Below are positions 35,570 through 48,300 of a DNA stretch of 64,000 bases, one piece after another. The stretch lies in the NCBI GenBank assembly GCA_029721515.1, contig CM056569.1, forward strand, positions 13,767,507 through 13,831,506, read 5' to 3'. The notes beneath the pieces are model-generated. The model had not been told where the DNA came from and made no database searches. It saw nothing but the letters and a program-made list of their open reading frames with translations. This stretch comes from Synanceia verrucosa. Taxonomy: Eukaryota; Chordata; Actinopteri; Perciformes; Synanceiidae. A program made the position numbers and the translations under genes. The number at the start of each line of letters is the position of its first letter. Within the stretch, counting starts at the first letter, position 1.

Positions 35570-36436
35570 CTTAACTTGTCTGACTGATTTATTGATGTCG
35601 AAACATTCTACTTTGTACTTTCAAACTAATTCCAAAGTGGGATAATTAAAGTCTTTGTTGTCTATTTAAGTATCCAACATGTACAAAGATGCTGTTTTCA
35701 TCATTTAATGTCTCTTGGCCACTTTATAAAGCTGCAGGTGGTTACCTAATGGTTCTTCTGTTCCAACCGTTCCAATTACTGGACCACAAGGGAAAATTTG
35801 GATGATAAAATGCTCTAACCTCCCTCCACAATTAATGTCAAAGTGCCCTTGAGCACAGCAGTTAACCCAATATCCAGTGGTGTGGGATTGTGGTCATACT
35901 GGGTAGTGACATCATCCAGTGTGTGTTTGTGTGTGTACACTGTTTTCCCAGGAGTTGACCTAAAAGTCAAATAAGTTTCTTAAGTCATCATATGTGGTTA
36001 AATAGGATTAAAGGAGAAAAAAAAAATTGTCTGACTTGAATTATTGATCCTGACCCACGCTCATATTGGCGGGGATAACAGTGAACATGAACTAATTGGT
36101 GCTCACACAGACACACGCACAAGACAGATGGACTAAGCAGACACATAATAGCTCACCCGCATAAATACACACACACACACACACACACCAACATAAGTTC
36201 CCCTTCCAGCATCCTAGATTGGCTGGGCCAGAGTGGACCTGTCCACATTTTGATGATTGACGGCTTGGCCTAAATGAACTGCTACAGAGTGTGTGTGTGT
36301 GTGTGTAAAGCTGTAGGGGCAAACACAAGTCAGTTATTGATCCACGGGCCCCTTCAGGCCACTAATCAAATGAGGCGGACGCTGAGGGGACACAAGAGGC
36401 ACTTGAAAGTTTCTCAAGTTTCTCAGACTTGTACAT

Positions 36437-36488
<52 letters not shown>
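36437..36488 (+). repeat. (CA)n microsatellite
   Basis: Uninterrupted CA array of about 26 units. Confidence 0.95.
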
Positions 36489-36491
<3 letters not shown>

Positions 36492-38289
36492 AATCTGTTG
36501 TTCAGTTTGCTTCTCTGTGTGTGTGTCTTGTCTGCCAACAACTTCCCTGTCTGTCTGTACTATCCATCAGCCCCAGTGACTGATGGGTTAACTCCAGCAG
36601 CTCCAGCACTGCAGATGGACTTTTCTCTGCCGCTGAGGACCACAGGGAGAGGCCGTCACCGGGCCGGGCCTCTCAGCGAGGCTGGGTGTCTGGAGAAAAG
36701 CCCTGGAGCTTTGGGGCGGTGACAGAGAGAAGGATCAATGGGAGACATTAAGGATCTCAGGCCTAATAGAATAGCTTTGTGTTTGTGTATGTGGGGGATG
36801 CTTGATGGTGGGTGGGAATAGGTGTAGATAACTGTGATGGTGACAGCAAATCTATGAGACGAGATGATGAAAACAGCAATACATGCGTGTTGACGAAGAA
36901 TTATGAAGAATAGAGTAAACTACGGCACACCAAATACATATACGTCACAGGACTCAGTTCTATGTCATTTAATTTCTCCAAACTCGGCTGCAGGATAAAG
37001 AAAGAAAATGTACAATAATGTTCCAAAAGAATCACAAATTGCAGCCATTTGGAAAAAGACTACCCAGCATGTTGCAATACGCCTGGGTGCAGACCAACAA
37101 TACCACACAATCACAGCTCACAGCTAATCAATGACTATACAGTAACAGCGAATAGACTGCTGATTCCATATGCCCAGCAAAGAATAGACAATCATTGACT
37201 AATCAGAATTTGACAGAGGCCACATAGGACGAAGAACAGCTGCTGTGCCCAGTGAGTCCATCTGTAATCTCATTATATATCATTGATCTACTAAACTGAG
37301 GATTATGGGTTCTGATTTTTCTACTGGGACTGAGAGCAGTCACACTTTTCAAAGTCAATGTGCTAGGACAGAACCAGCAACCTTTGGGATTATTATCAAT
37401 CTATAGTTGATATATATTATTAAAAAAAGAGTGTCCATTTGCATCATCAAGGAGGCCAATTCTAAAAACTTACTCTCACATATTCAAGCGACAAACACAC
37501 ACACATATACGCACAAAGACAGACACTTTGTCATTGAAGGTGGTGCTTCAGGCATTTCGAAGTGTAGCTGCACACTGTCCACACTGCAGTGCAGAGATAT
37601 TGATGTCTTAATACAATAAAAAGCAAAATAAACATTATTATCCTGATCGTTATAATTATCTCCAGCCCAGAGGCTCAAACTGAATTATTCATAGAGTGCT
37701 TAATTAAATGGGTAGATGAGATCGTGTGAGTGTGAGCGCTACGAATTTGTGTATGTGTGGGTCTCTGATGCCTGACGTCTTTTGGACAGCAACATTAAAT
37801 GAGAGTAAATATTCAATCATTCTGAAGGGACTTAGAAAGAAAGAGATGATGCCGTGACAGAGACAGAGAGAGAGAGAGAGAGAGAATGGATTACACAGGC
37901 ATCCTCGTTCGCCCTTCACTGTGGTCCCTGTCGAGGAAAAAGACAGACAGACAGCCGTTTAACGTTTCAGAGCAACGGGGCTTTTTAAACACTTTTTATA
38001 TTTAACGTCTGGCACAATAAGGAAACAGTCACTGCACGCCACAGCACCACGCGTGAGGCCGTCAAGCACACACAGACATACACAAGAGTGTGTAATGAAG
38101 CTGAATGCGACGCCTCCAATGCAGTCAATAGTGAAGTCAAGGCCACAGCAGTTAAATAGTGGCATAGTAGACAGTTATTACTTCTGCCTCTCTGTGATTA
38201 CTGTATCAACCACTGAATGAAAGCACTTCTTTTGGCTCTGCCACTGATATTACTCTTGGAAACGTAGACGAAGTCACAGAGCCAATACA

Positions 38290-38328
38290 TGGACACACAC
38301 ATGCAACACACACATGCAACACACACAC

Positions 38329-38367
<39 letters not shown>
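38290..38367 (+). repeat. (CA)n microsatellite with CATGCAA interruptions
   Basis: Two ACACACATGCAAC units lead into a CA array of about 24 units with one CG. Confidence 0.9.
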
Positions 38368-38368
<1 letters not shown>

Positions 38369-39349
38369 GTTGGCTTTCTATCAACGCTAACTCTGTTTCC
38401 GTCATCTTTTCCTCAGATATTTGATGTGGGGCTGCTACACACACAGAGGCATACAATCCAATGAAGTACTGATGTGCCAACAGGCGTAGTCTGCACACTG
38501 CGGTGATGTAGAAGCCCTTTTACTTTAATATGCATGAGTACCAGGGTTGCTTTTTCATTACACCCTAATGACATTTTGGTAGGGTCCACTAATCAGCCTC
38601 CCGGGACCTCTGCTGACTCCCTCCAAACCTACTGCACACACATATCTACATATACACACACTGTACATTCATGCATACATGTTTCTGCACAGAAAGATGT
38701 GCTGCACACACAAAGTCAGAGGATGGATGCATTGATGGTCGATATGCATTGTATCTATTTCACACAAAAAGCAATTCTGAACTTTCCTCCCAGGGATGAA
38801 GTGCACATACTGTAACAATGAACAGACCCACACAGAGGAGTGGGAGGTGGGGACTTGGGAGGACTGGGGCCCCTGGGCTTTAGTCATTATTCAGGCCCTA
38901 CCTACACCACGAAATGATGCATTACATAACAGCTCCATAAGAGAAATATAAGAGAAATGCCTTGCCAACAGGATCACAGAAAGGCTGTGTTAGTGTATGA
39001 AAAAGACTCATTATGGATTTGAAACTTGGATAGTCAGCAAGTAAATACACTGCACAGAGGGAATGAGAGACAGAGAGAAAGCAATGTGAGGCATTATGGA
39101 CAGGCACATGGACTCTAAAGGACCTGAAATGGACAAACTTATCATGCCTGGCAGGAGTCACAGCACAACTTGAGAGTACTCGTGATAAAAAAAAAAAAAA
39201 AAAAACACTGCAGGCCCATAGGCGAGTGATAGCACTAATGCTAAACTAATAAAACTGCTGAAAACACAAGTGACATACCATCCAAACACTCTGTTAGCAG
39301 CACAGCTAACATCCCGGAAACACAGCGACACACTAAACAGCTTGCTTAC

Positions 39350-39765
39350 CTTTCAGACAAGCTGTTCGTTTTCTTTGCAGCGAAGTTCAAAGCCTCTTCC
39401 TGCAGCTAGCCGTTAGCAGCTAGCCGTTAGCAGCTAGCCGTTAGCAGTTAGCCGTTAGCTGCTAGCCGTTAGCTGTTAGCCGTTAGCTGCTAGCCGTTAG
39501 CTGCTAGCCGCTCCACATAGGCAAGCAGTCAGTTCTTTAGCATATCTTCATCCACTGTGACAGCAGCGGAAGCATCAAGAACAGCTGAACTTTCGGCTTT
39601 CTAGTAGTTTGGGTATTCATCGCGCTTCACTTTTATGGCAGTACATTTCACTCTGCTGTATTATTTCCATGGATCACCATGGTGACAAGGCTAGCTTCCT
39701 GAAAAGATGATCCACCCGCTGACCTTTACCCTCTGAGTGTGAACCAACCAATCAGAAACAGTCCT
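39350..39765 (-). promoter_or_regulatory. Candidate promoter and first (non-coding) exon
   Basis: On the minus strand there is an inverted CCAAT box (CCAACCAATCAG on the plus strand, about 39746-39757). Downstream comes CpG-containing sequence (39610-39720), the GCTAGC minisatellite, and a strong splice donor GAAAG|GTAAGC with the exon ending at 39350. Only short open frames occur, so any exon would be 5' UTR or a non-coding RNA. A good acceptor-like stretch (TTTTCTTTGCAG) also exists on the plus strand at about 39369-39380, so orientation is not certain. Confidence 0.3.
39403..39510. repeat. 14-bp minisatellite (CAGCTAGCCGTTAG)n
   Basis: About 7.7 tandem copies of a 14-bp unit. Copies 4 to 8 vary by single bases (CAGTTAGCCGTTAG, CTGCTAGCCGTTAG, CTGTTAGCCGTTAG). 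GCTAGC/TTAGC repeats like this are often seen near 5' ends of fish genes. Confidence 0.95.
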
Positions 39766-40052
39766 CTTCTTCTTCCTCTGAAAAAAATCAGCAAAAACTT
39801 TAATTAAAATAATGGGAAAGTTTTGAATACATAAATAGTAATTAACCTACTCAAGACAGTAATGCAAACTTGTACAAAACACATTTCATTTTGTTCACTA
39901 TGTTATATGCACACACTGTGATATTTAAATTAATTTCATTCATTTAAAATTAATTTTGTTTGTGATTTGTTCTGATAATAAACATTCTAAAAAACAACTT
40001 CCAAGAGATCTTTGCCATTTTTAAATCCATCTAAATTTATTTACATTTTAAT

Positions 40053-40530
40053 TAGGGCCATAATGCGGTAAGTCTACTTGGACAAACTAAATTTGTTGCC
40101 AGAGACTTGTTCATTTTGACAGTCAAATGAAGACAGTACTTCCACCACCTTTTTATTTTGCAGGAGAGGCAGAGGAGCATACAAGCTGCTAAAATCAGAG
40201 TGACACCATATTAGCCCTAATTAGTGCTGTGTTTCTCTTTTCCTTTCCGTCCATTTCACGTTTCAAATTAATACTTTAACGGTGCTCTTTGGTGGATTAT
40301 TTGTTTGCCGAATTACAGGAGAAGCTTGGACAGATTCAGAAAAGATGGTTAATCTAATTTTATCAGCATGTTTGGTTGTTAGTTACGACTGCATTTTTAG
40401 TTTCCTTGATTTTTTGAATGGAGTTCTGCTTCATGATCTGCCAGCAGGTCTCTGGCAACACAAGTAAAGTTGCACAAATTTGCGTGTTTACACCAATTAA
40501 TCACATTATTAATCAATTTCAACAGCCCTA
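40053..40530. mobile_element. hAT element with perfect 8-bp target duplication
   Basis: 478 bp. It begins TAGGGC and ends GCCCTA, flanked on both sides by ATTTTAAT (40045-40052 and 40531-40538). TTAATCACATTATTAATCAA near the right end resembles a common fish hAT MITE. A 155-bp internal part (40283-40438) is also present at 51752-51907 at roughly 90% identity by eye. The short open frame inside is not maintained between the copies, so it is non-coding. Confidence 0.9.
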
Positions 40531-41240
40531 ATTTTAATATACTGCTGCATCCAGGTTAGCCTGAGCTTACCTCCAGCACATACAGGCCTATCCACAGATG
40601 AAGACACATAAACACATCAACTGCAAGTTTTATTTCAGCAGTTCACTCTGTTGCTTCATGACACCACAGCGTTACATCTTTAAGCAAGAATGGGACACAA
40701 GTTTCTTTATATGCAAAGGTGCATCTGCTTATTTGCAGCATGCACACAAACACACATACAGTACAAAAGAAATGTGTGGGGAGATTCGGTCAGTATTGGA
40801 GTGTTGCCTTCCCTGAGCACTGAGTGATTAGGTTTAGAGTTTCAACCTTGGGGCAACGGTGGGCAGGACATCCAAGCGTAGGTGTGTGTGGTGCCCGAAG
40901 CCAGAAGTGTTATTGTACTGGGGCTGGGTGTATTGTTTCAACCCTGAGGTGTTTCTGTACACAGCGGTTTGTTGACCCCTACCTGAATGCTCTTAAAATT
41001 GTTTTCACAGCCAAAGCTGGACCACTTTCCTGTAATCATCTAGAGAGAATGTATCATTCTGAGGGCAATTTCAGCAACAGAGAGGAGCAAGGACATTCTC
41101 ATTTTATTTATCTTCTCCCTCTTAGTTGTTGTTGCTGTCATTAAGTTAGTCTCTGTTACTTATGCCCATGCCATCTGACAGCAGTACTAGCACTGTACAG
41201 TGTATTAGCTTAATATACTATCGTGTATTTAAAGCATTGA

Positions 41241-41425
41241 CTTTAAAAGGCACATATCATGCTCATTTTTAAGGTTCATACTTGTATTTTGGGTTTCTAC
41301 TTGGACACATTTACAACCTTTAATGTTCAAAACACATATTTTTCACGTACTGTCACTCGCTTTATTTTAGTGTCTTAAAGACCCCCTGCTGAAAAGCAAA
41401 CTCCACTCTGATTAGCTTGTGAGTA
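41241..41425 (+). repeat. Dispersed fish repeat (class uncertain)
   Basis: GGCACATATCATGCTCATTTT, TTGTATTTTGGGTTTCTAC, TTTAATGTTCAAAACACAT and TCTGATTAGC follow the order of an abundant percomorph repeat as I remember it. Boundaries not resolved. Confidence 0.6.
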
Positions 41426-42428
41426 AAATATAGCACGTCTTTATACGCACATAAACACTGAAAAAGCGACAATGATTTATTACCTATTTCCATATTTAAA
41501 AAAAGGCAGCAGACAACCACATTTACTTAATAATCACAAAGGAGAAGCACACAGCATAGACTGATGAATGCTGCTGTTGAACCTTTTTACTATCCGTGTG
41601 TTATCAATTACAGTAAAGTCATACAATATCTTGTGCATCACTCACAAAATGTGCCATTACTTTCTTTTCTGTGGACTCTAATGGCAGTTGAACTTAGTTT
41701 TGTTGGGTACACAGCCCTTATAGCTACATCTTTTTACCAAATTGTTCCCTTAAAAACATAAATCATAGCTGCAAATTCAATTGTGTTTCCACAGAGCAGA
41801 GACAATAGCCACCCCAGAGTCAATATAATCTCTTCTTTTCCAATCTGCCCAGAATTCTCTCTCTTCTTTTTTACCCACATAGAGCTATGGAGCTAATCTA
41901 ATATTAGCTCTGCTCAATGGAGGTACGCGACCTTTGAGTCAGGGTACTTTTAAGTCCGCCATGGCCTGTGCAACTAATGGTGTATGTGTAGTCTAAGCAA
42001 GCAGGCACTGAGCTTCATTGGCTACTTAATGGAGGCTGTTTAATCGAATTCCTTTCCCTCCCTCTCTTAATTCCTTGTGTCTTTTTTTTATTGGAAATTG
42101 GAAATTTCAAAGGGAAGAATCTGAGGAGAAGAAGGAACCAGATGTACACTTTGTGTGTGTGTTTGGGGCCCCGTGGCTCAAAGGATAAGATGTGGATAAG
42201 ACAATGGTGTTTGCTGCTGGCACTAAAGGCTCATCACGGGCAGCCCCTCCTCAGCTGACACACACATAAACACAAACACTTAGACACACCGAGAAATACA
42301 CACTCCAGCTGGGACGGTACACAGTGATAGGCACTAGGACTCACAGATGTCCAGGTGGTGCAGGAAACCCTGGAGCTATGCCCAGACTGGCATAGGAGAG
42401 ACTGCCTACACGCTTAAAAAGAAACCAG

Positions 42429-42455
<27 letters not shown>
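42429..42455 (+). repeat. (CA)n microsatellite
   Basis: Uninterrupted CA array. Confidence 0.95.
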
Positions 42456-42461
<6 letters not shown>

Positions 42462-42754
42462 ATACAGAAACGCACACAGTTGCAACGGCTTACTATAAAG
42501 CTCATGTTCCCACTGACACACAAAAGCACACCCTTTGCTCACTCCCCACCTTCTCGCAATTAACACTGCTCCTATAGCTGGAGGCGCAAAGGAAATGAGT
42601 TTTGGTTTTGTAACCATGTGTGTGTGACAGAGAGTTGTAAGAGGTAGAAGGATTAAGGAGGAGGTGGGTGGAGGGTTATGGTTGGCGAAGGAAATATAAT
42701 GTGTGGCATGGAACTATGTATTCAGGATACGGTAATGACTGTGCACGTGAGATC

Positions 42755-42757
<3 letters not shown>

Positions 42758-42792
<35 letters not shown>
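42758..42792 (+). repeat. (GT)n microsatellite
   Basis: Uninterrupted GT array of about 17 units. Confidence 0.95.
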
Positions 42793-43620
42793 ATACGTAC
42801 GCCCACATTAAGTCGCTCCCACTCCTTCCCTCTCCAAGTATCATGTTCAGAGGCTGCAGTTCATTCCTGTCTGTCTGATTGTGTTGTTGTGCAGTCATGG
42901 CTAATTACCTTGATAGTCTGTTGACAGCGCTGAGACAATTAAACAGCCAAATGGAAAACAGGAGGGGGAACTTGTCTGAAATGTCCTCTCTGAGAGCTGA
43001 GCTAAAGAGTGATTCATCTCCAACATGTGTTTATAATAGGAAATCGTTTACAGGCAAAAGGGATGGAGTTTGTTTAGCAAATTGTAAGATGCCTGCTCCG
43101 ATGTTAGCTCCAGAGTCAGAGCCATTACGATTTTATTTGTCTTGCCATTAAGACAGCTCAGTGTATACATCTCAAGCTTGTAGGAGAGCAATTGAGTCAA
43201 CATTATCATGAACTCCTGTACAATCTAGTGTTATCCAATATACCCTGCAGCTGACAACCAGATGAGTAGATACAGTAGAGGCTGGCATAAGACAAATAGG
43301 TTCACAGCATCCAGTGTGTCTAAAGGGGACGTTTAACATGCAAAAAATACATCAAAAGAACCTAAATTAATTTAAAAAAATATCTGTTTTCTTTAATATG
43401 GACCAACAAGCACAAACAATTCACTTTAATATTCCAAGTTTACGTTCTATAATTAATTTCATTTCAGTAGGACAATTCATTACATACAGATTCATCACAT
43501 TGAGCATCTGTTTCTGATGATATCATAATTTGAACGATGTTTATTTGAATGTTTTGACTCCTTGTTTGTAGTTCTGCCATACATATACACACACTGCACA
43601 GTGTGTATGCCATGTTTCTA

Positions 43621-43850
43621 GGGCAGCAGTAGCTCAGGCTGAAGGGACTTTAGGAATGGAGCATGGACTGATATCTGAACCCACAACTGTTCGGAACAAC
43701 TGACTACAGCAGCTCCATCAGTCTGACTGTTCACAATAATAATGCATGCCTAAGGGGTGTGTATGTGTGTGTTGGGCCTGTGCGTGCGTAACAACTGAGT
43801 GGAAACAATGAATTTCCCCAGAAGGGATTCATAAAGTATATCATCTTTTA
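43621..43850 (+). mobile_element. tRNA-derived SINE, degraded
   Basis: The head GGCAGCAGTAGCTCAGGCTG is a box A-like tRNA start. Box B is eroded (TGAACCCACAAC). The tail AATTTCCCCAGAAGGGATTC then ATAAAGTATATCATC matches the tail of the SINE at 35220-35569 in the opposite orientation. Older than that copy, judging by box B decay. Confidence 0.7.
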
Positions 43851-43869
43851 TATTGTTTTTTTCCCTTGC

Positions 43870-44205
43870 TTGCAGCATGACTCTATGGATAGCAATGTTG
43901 GTCTGTCAGTCAGTCCATGATTTTAGTCCAGACTGAAATATCTTGACTACTGGATGGATTGTGATGCAATTTTGGGCACTCAAGGCTTAATTGTCCACAT
44001 TTTTCACCTATAGTTGCACCGCCAGGTAAAAAGATTTTACAGACATTCCCCCTAAATATACTTTTATAATCATTTTGGTGACCCCCTGAACTGTCATCAT
44101 CAGGTCAAAGCAATATAGTGGACCATTGTGCATTACTTTGGTTGATGACCAGCCTCCAAAACTTAAATTGCATGCTAACAATCTTCAGCTACATTTTCTA
44201 CTTAG

Positions 44206-44282
<77 letters not shown>

Positions 44283-44440
44283 CATGCTAAAATTATGTTA
44301 ACCTGGGTAAACATATGTTAGTATTGTCATGAGGTTGGCCTTAGAGTGGGTACTGTGTCGCATGCTGATGTTCACTGTGCCAAAGTACAGTCCAGTGCTC
44401 ATAGCGGCGCTGCTTTAACCAAATCTTTGGGGGTATGATT
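43870..44440 (+). repeat. Dispersed fish repeat (class uncertain), split by a (TA)n array
   Basis: AGACTGAAATATCTTGACTAC, TGGATGGATTGTGATGCAAT, GGTGACCCCCTGAACT, CATCAGGTCAAAG and TTAGCATGCTAA follow the order of an abundant fish repeat I recall. A 69-bp TA array has grown inside it at 44211-44279. Confidence 0.6.
44211..44279. repeat. (TA)n microsatellite
   Basis: About 34 pure TA units. Confidence 0.95.
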
Positions 44441-45339
44441 ATTTCTCTGAACTATCTTTGAATATGAATGGACACAGTGTCCCAGGTTACAGTACAGTCT
44501 TTACATAATCAGATTTGGAAGGCTGTCTGAAATATCAAAACACCCATTCTCCAATTATCTGAAGACTCAACATATAATCTTTATCAGCAATAGGGAAACC
44601 TGCATATATGTATATGTACACAGCAGGTCTGTCCCATAGGTGATAGCAGCATCCATTATGTGCACACATATCATCCAAATGGAATTTGCATAAACATGAT
44701 GAGGGAATTAAGAAGGTTAGGGGTTAGTGTCGCTTCAAGGAGGGGGTTGAGCTGAAAAGAGGTTTAAAGATGCATTATGGGATTTCTAACAATGATTTTG
44801 GAGATATTTCTCATAAGATAGCATGAATTTTATACAGGCGGGTGAAAATTAAGAAAGAGGGACGTCATGCCACAAAGGTTGTGAGCAGAATATAAATCCA
44901 CAACAAAAGCGGTATGGTTCTACAGTACATGTGTCGGCTGAACCAGCAGTACACTCATGGGAGTAAATGAATTGCAGGTGTGTGCACAAAGGTTCTTGAA
45001 GGCTAATGGTTGCCTATGAAAAACAATCTCTTCACAACTTTCTGCGCCCAGCATTACACAACATCCAGGTTAATTTGACTCTAAAGAATACAAATATTCT
45101 CAAACATCAACCTCTACAGTAAGCGCTGTGATGTATAATCAGTCTTTGTGTCGAGAGCTCAGTCAGCCACATCTCTAACTCAGTGAAATATACACGAGCA
45201 GCAGGGCAAGCTTGGCACCAGAGCTGTCGCGGTAGAGCCGTTCCAGACTGGGTCTCCTGGGGTTGTGTGGGGTGACGGTGGATGGTGGTGGGTACAGTTG
45301 GCAGGGTTGTTCGGACACTTAGGGCCAGGCCCGAGGGTG

Positions 45340-45341
45340 CG

Positions 45342-45387
<46 letters not shown>
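45340..45387 (+). repeat. (GT)n microsatellite
   Basis: GT array of about 23 units with early GC interruptions. Confidence 0.95.
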
Positions 45388-45388
<1 letters not shown>

Positions 45389-46891
45389 CTGGCTCCTGGT
45401 GTGTGTTGGCAGGCGGTGTGTTGGCAGCAGCCCTGTCTGACACCACTACAGTTGGTCCCCTCTGGACAGCCTTCGCACCCCCTGCTCTCCTGCTCCACAA
45501 TCTGCCCTCCTTCCTCCTCTTCCTCTCTTCCTGCCTTCTTCCCAATGTTTCATCTACTTCTCCCTTTCTTCCTCCTCCTCCATCATTTCTTCCTGATTCT
45601 GCATATTTGAGCACTGAAGGCTAGCTCTGATATTTTAAGTCTAAAAATGTCAATGTCCAATATTCATTGCGATTACGACTGGCATTTAAAAGAAGAAATG
45701 AAAAAATAACAGGTTAATTGGTTTTACAGGCCGCTTTGGTCGGAGAGGAACTATCATCATATGGCCAGTGGATGCCAATATATGATGTAATAAAAAAGTA
45801 ATAACTGTTTGATGGCTGCAGCTCATATATCATCATATAACTATAACCAGATTTGCACAACAGGCCCATCCCTTCCTGTCTGTGTTTCGGATAGGGATCT
45901 ATGATTTGTGACCATGAAACATCCTCGCAGCCAAACTTGGTCTGGAACAGATTTTCTATCAATATAACAAATTTCCACTTTGAAGAAAACCTCACATCTA
46001 AGCTCAGTTTTCAGATTAGGTCCATTTTTTTTTTCAAATTATCTTATGAACAAGTATCTTTTAAACAATTTGATTAGCCTGCAGAATTAAGCTGATGTAA
46101 TATCATCAGTAAACAACAAAAAAAAAACAATAAAAGAGGTGAACACATGGCAACAGCAAGTTCCTCATTGTCCCATCAGCCCACCCTTGCCTCTGACATC
46201 TTTGTTCCCTCATCTGTTCTACATTCAGGACAGTAGTCAGCTTGCTTCTTTATTTACCATAGGAAGCATGAGAGGGCAGGATAGGAGGTTCTGATAGATG
46301 AGCCCCTGGCTAACAGGAGGAATGTTTGTGTTGTTGTGTTGATCAGCAGGGGGAGGGTATAGGGAAAGAACAGATGAAGGGTGGGCACCAAACAGCACAT
46401 CTGTGCAAAAGTGAACTCAAAATTTACCGTGAAGACGCATTCATTCTTTCCTAAGTTCCTCTGGTGCTCCACCCCCCCGTGGAGCACTTACTTACTAACC
46501 CCCACCCCCCACCACCCCTTCAGGACACCCTCACCCCCTCCCTCTGTGCCTCTCTGTGGCAGATGGGCACTATGTGTGACAGCAGGGTCATTGGGTCACA
46601 TCCACATGGGGTAGGGTTCTCCTTTTGTCTGTGTATGTGTGCGTGTGTAATTTGACCTCTGGCACGTACACATGTATTTGTGTGTTATTTTTCAATCCAT
46701 TTGTGCACTAGATACCTGTTTGTACATACATTTTTAAGTGTGTTGTGTCACATGTGTATGCCACTGTATATGTGGGTGAGCGCATATCTCTAACAGTGTG
46801 TGTGATTATTTGTAAAGAGGATATCCAGGGCAGAATCGGGTTTGTAACCCTGAAATGGTTTGTAACCTTAAGCAGCCCCATTTGGCCTCAC

Positions 46892-46896
46892 CACAC

Positions 46897-46935
<39 letters not shown>
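46892..46935 (+). repeat. (CA)n microsatellite
   Basis: CA array with one CG interruption. Confidence 0.95.
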
Positions 46936-46939
<4 letters not shown>

Positions 46940-47619
46940 GAAAAACACTCCCCCGCTGCGCCTCCAGTCTCAGACATGACATGCGTGACTGTGTCTGTGT
47001 GGCACAGTCACGCATGTTTTCATGAGTGCCTGAGCATGTGTGTGTCTGAGAGTGTGTGTGTGTGTGTGAGAAGGACGCAGACTGCATGGATGAGAGTATT
47101 TATATGCGTGAGTGTGTGTGACAGAGTGTTTGTGTGTGTGAGCGCCATTGTGTGAGACAGAAGCCTGAGGGCATGCTCATCAGCAGAGAGACATAGATTT
47201 GCATAATGAAATTCCCTCTATCGCACCGCCGCAGAGGACAAAATAAAACAAGACCCTTAACAAACCCTTTAAACACCTAGGTGAATGCAACAGAAGCACA
47301 CACACACACACACTCACACACTTTAGACCCCTGATTGTGCATCAGCCTCGCAGGGGGCTTTGAAAGTTTGTTACTATAGGTACCATTTCTCTTGTTGTGT
47401 GTGTTTGAGTGTGTCCATTCTCTTCTGCAACAATAACAACAATGCTAATCTGCTTTGCACTTGCTCTCCTCTTTCGAACTGCATGTGAATAGCCGTGTAG
47501 TGTGTGTGTTTCTTTCATAACGTGGAATTGGAATCATGCCTAACTAGTTAAAGATTTCTAGGAAAAAAATATGCAATTGCGGCAGAACCTGCTCTCCAAC
47601 AAGCATCATGTGAACGCCA

Positions 47620-47621
<2 letters not shown>

Positions 47622-47662
<41 letters not shown>
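47622..47662 (+). repeat. (GT)n microsatellite
   Basis: Uninterrupted GT array of about 20 units. Confidence 0.95.
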
Positions 47663-47665
<3 letters not shown>

Positions 47666-48300
47666 GAGGGAGGGACTGTGCTATCAGTGTATCTGTCAAG
47701 TGAGATGATAAAGGCAACCGGGGACCTTCACATGTGCACGCCTGGCAGACAGGAAATCTCCCATCACCACTGTTCTCTGCCTGCCTGCCTGTCTGAATGT
47801 AATGTGGTACACGCTTCAACTGCACAGAGAGCATAGAGGGGAAAGGGGTGGCCGAGGTGGGCAGTAACCGGTCAATAGAGGAGGGGAGGTGACGGCACAG
47901 GAGGAGGCCGAGTGAAGGAGGAGAACGAGGAATCAGTTGTTTTGGACACAAATCATTTTTCCTCCAAAGGATGCAGGCAGCTGTTGCGTGTAATGGTGAG
48001 GGTGAGAAGGGAGGGGAGGTAGGGAGGGACAGGAGGGAGAGCAGAGAGAAGAGAATGAGGGAGACGGGGATGCCGGGATACCACCTGTTTCATCAGATAA
48101 AAAACAAAAACATAGATTGAGCATGTCGGCAAACAAGCACAGAAGCAGCAGAGGATTTCACAGGTCTTAAGGATGTTATTCCTCCCTGTGCTTATAGACA
48201 GCAGTTAGCTGCTGCTGGTAGCAGGTCTGTCCATACACACTCAGCTGGTGTTCTCCAAACCCATAAAACACTCAAAGTATGGCTGTAAACTTCTATGTAG

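Larger units (their letters stand above)
35570..40044. other. Unassigned sequence with microsatellites and a possible promoter
   Basis: No coding exon recognised. CA/GT arrays lie at 36169-36189, 36437-36488 and 38319-38367. A poly(A) run lies at about 39187-39205. The 39.35-39.76 kb patch is described separately. Confidence 0.45.
40531..43620. other. Unassigned sequence, partly repeats
   Basis: Contains the dispersed repeat at 41241-41425 and GT/CA arrays at 42429 and 42758. 42880-43150 is complex sequence with TAATTA motifs (see findings). No exon recognised. Confidence 0.45.
44441..48300. other. Unassigned sequence with microsatellites
   Basis: No exon recognised. 45480-45590 is pyrimidine-rich. 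Arrays lie at 45340, 46892 and 47622. 47190-47285 is complex and contains an octamer motif (see findings). Confidence 0.45.

Noticed and set aside
39403..39510. Possible CRISPR array
   Set aside because: It is a head-to-tail 14-bp minisatellite with no unique spacers. The genome is eukaryotic.
40282..40467. 61-codon open frame shared in part with 51813-52010
   Set aside because: Similarity comes from two copies of the same non-coding hAT element. The frame is not preserved at both ends.
45180..45614. 144-codon minus-strand frame and overlapping plus-strand frames
   Set aside because: Driven by the GT array at 45340-45387 and adjacent CT-rich DNA.
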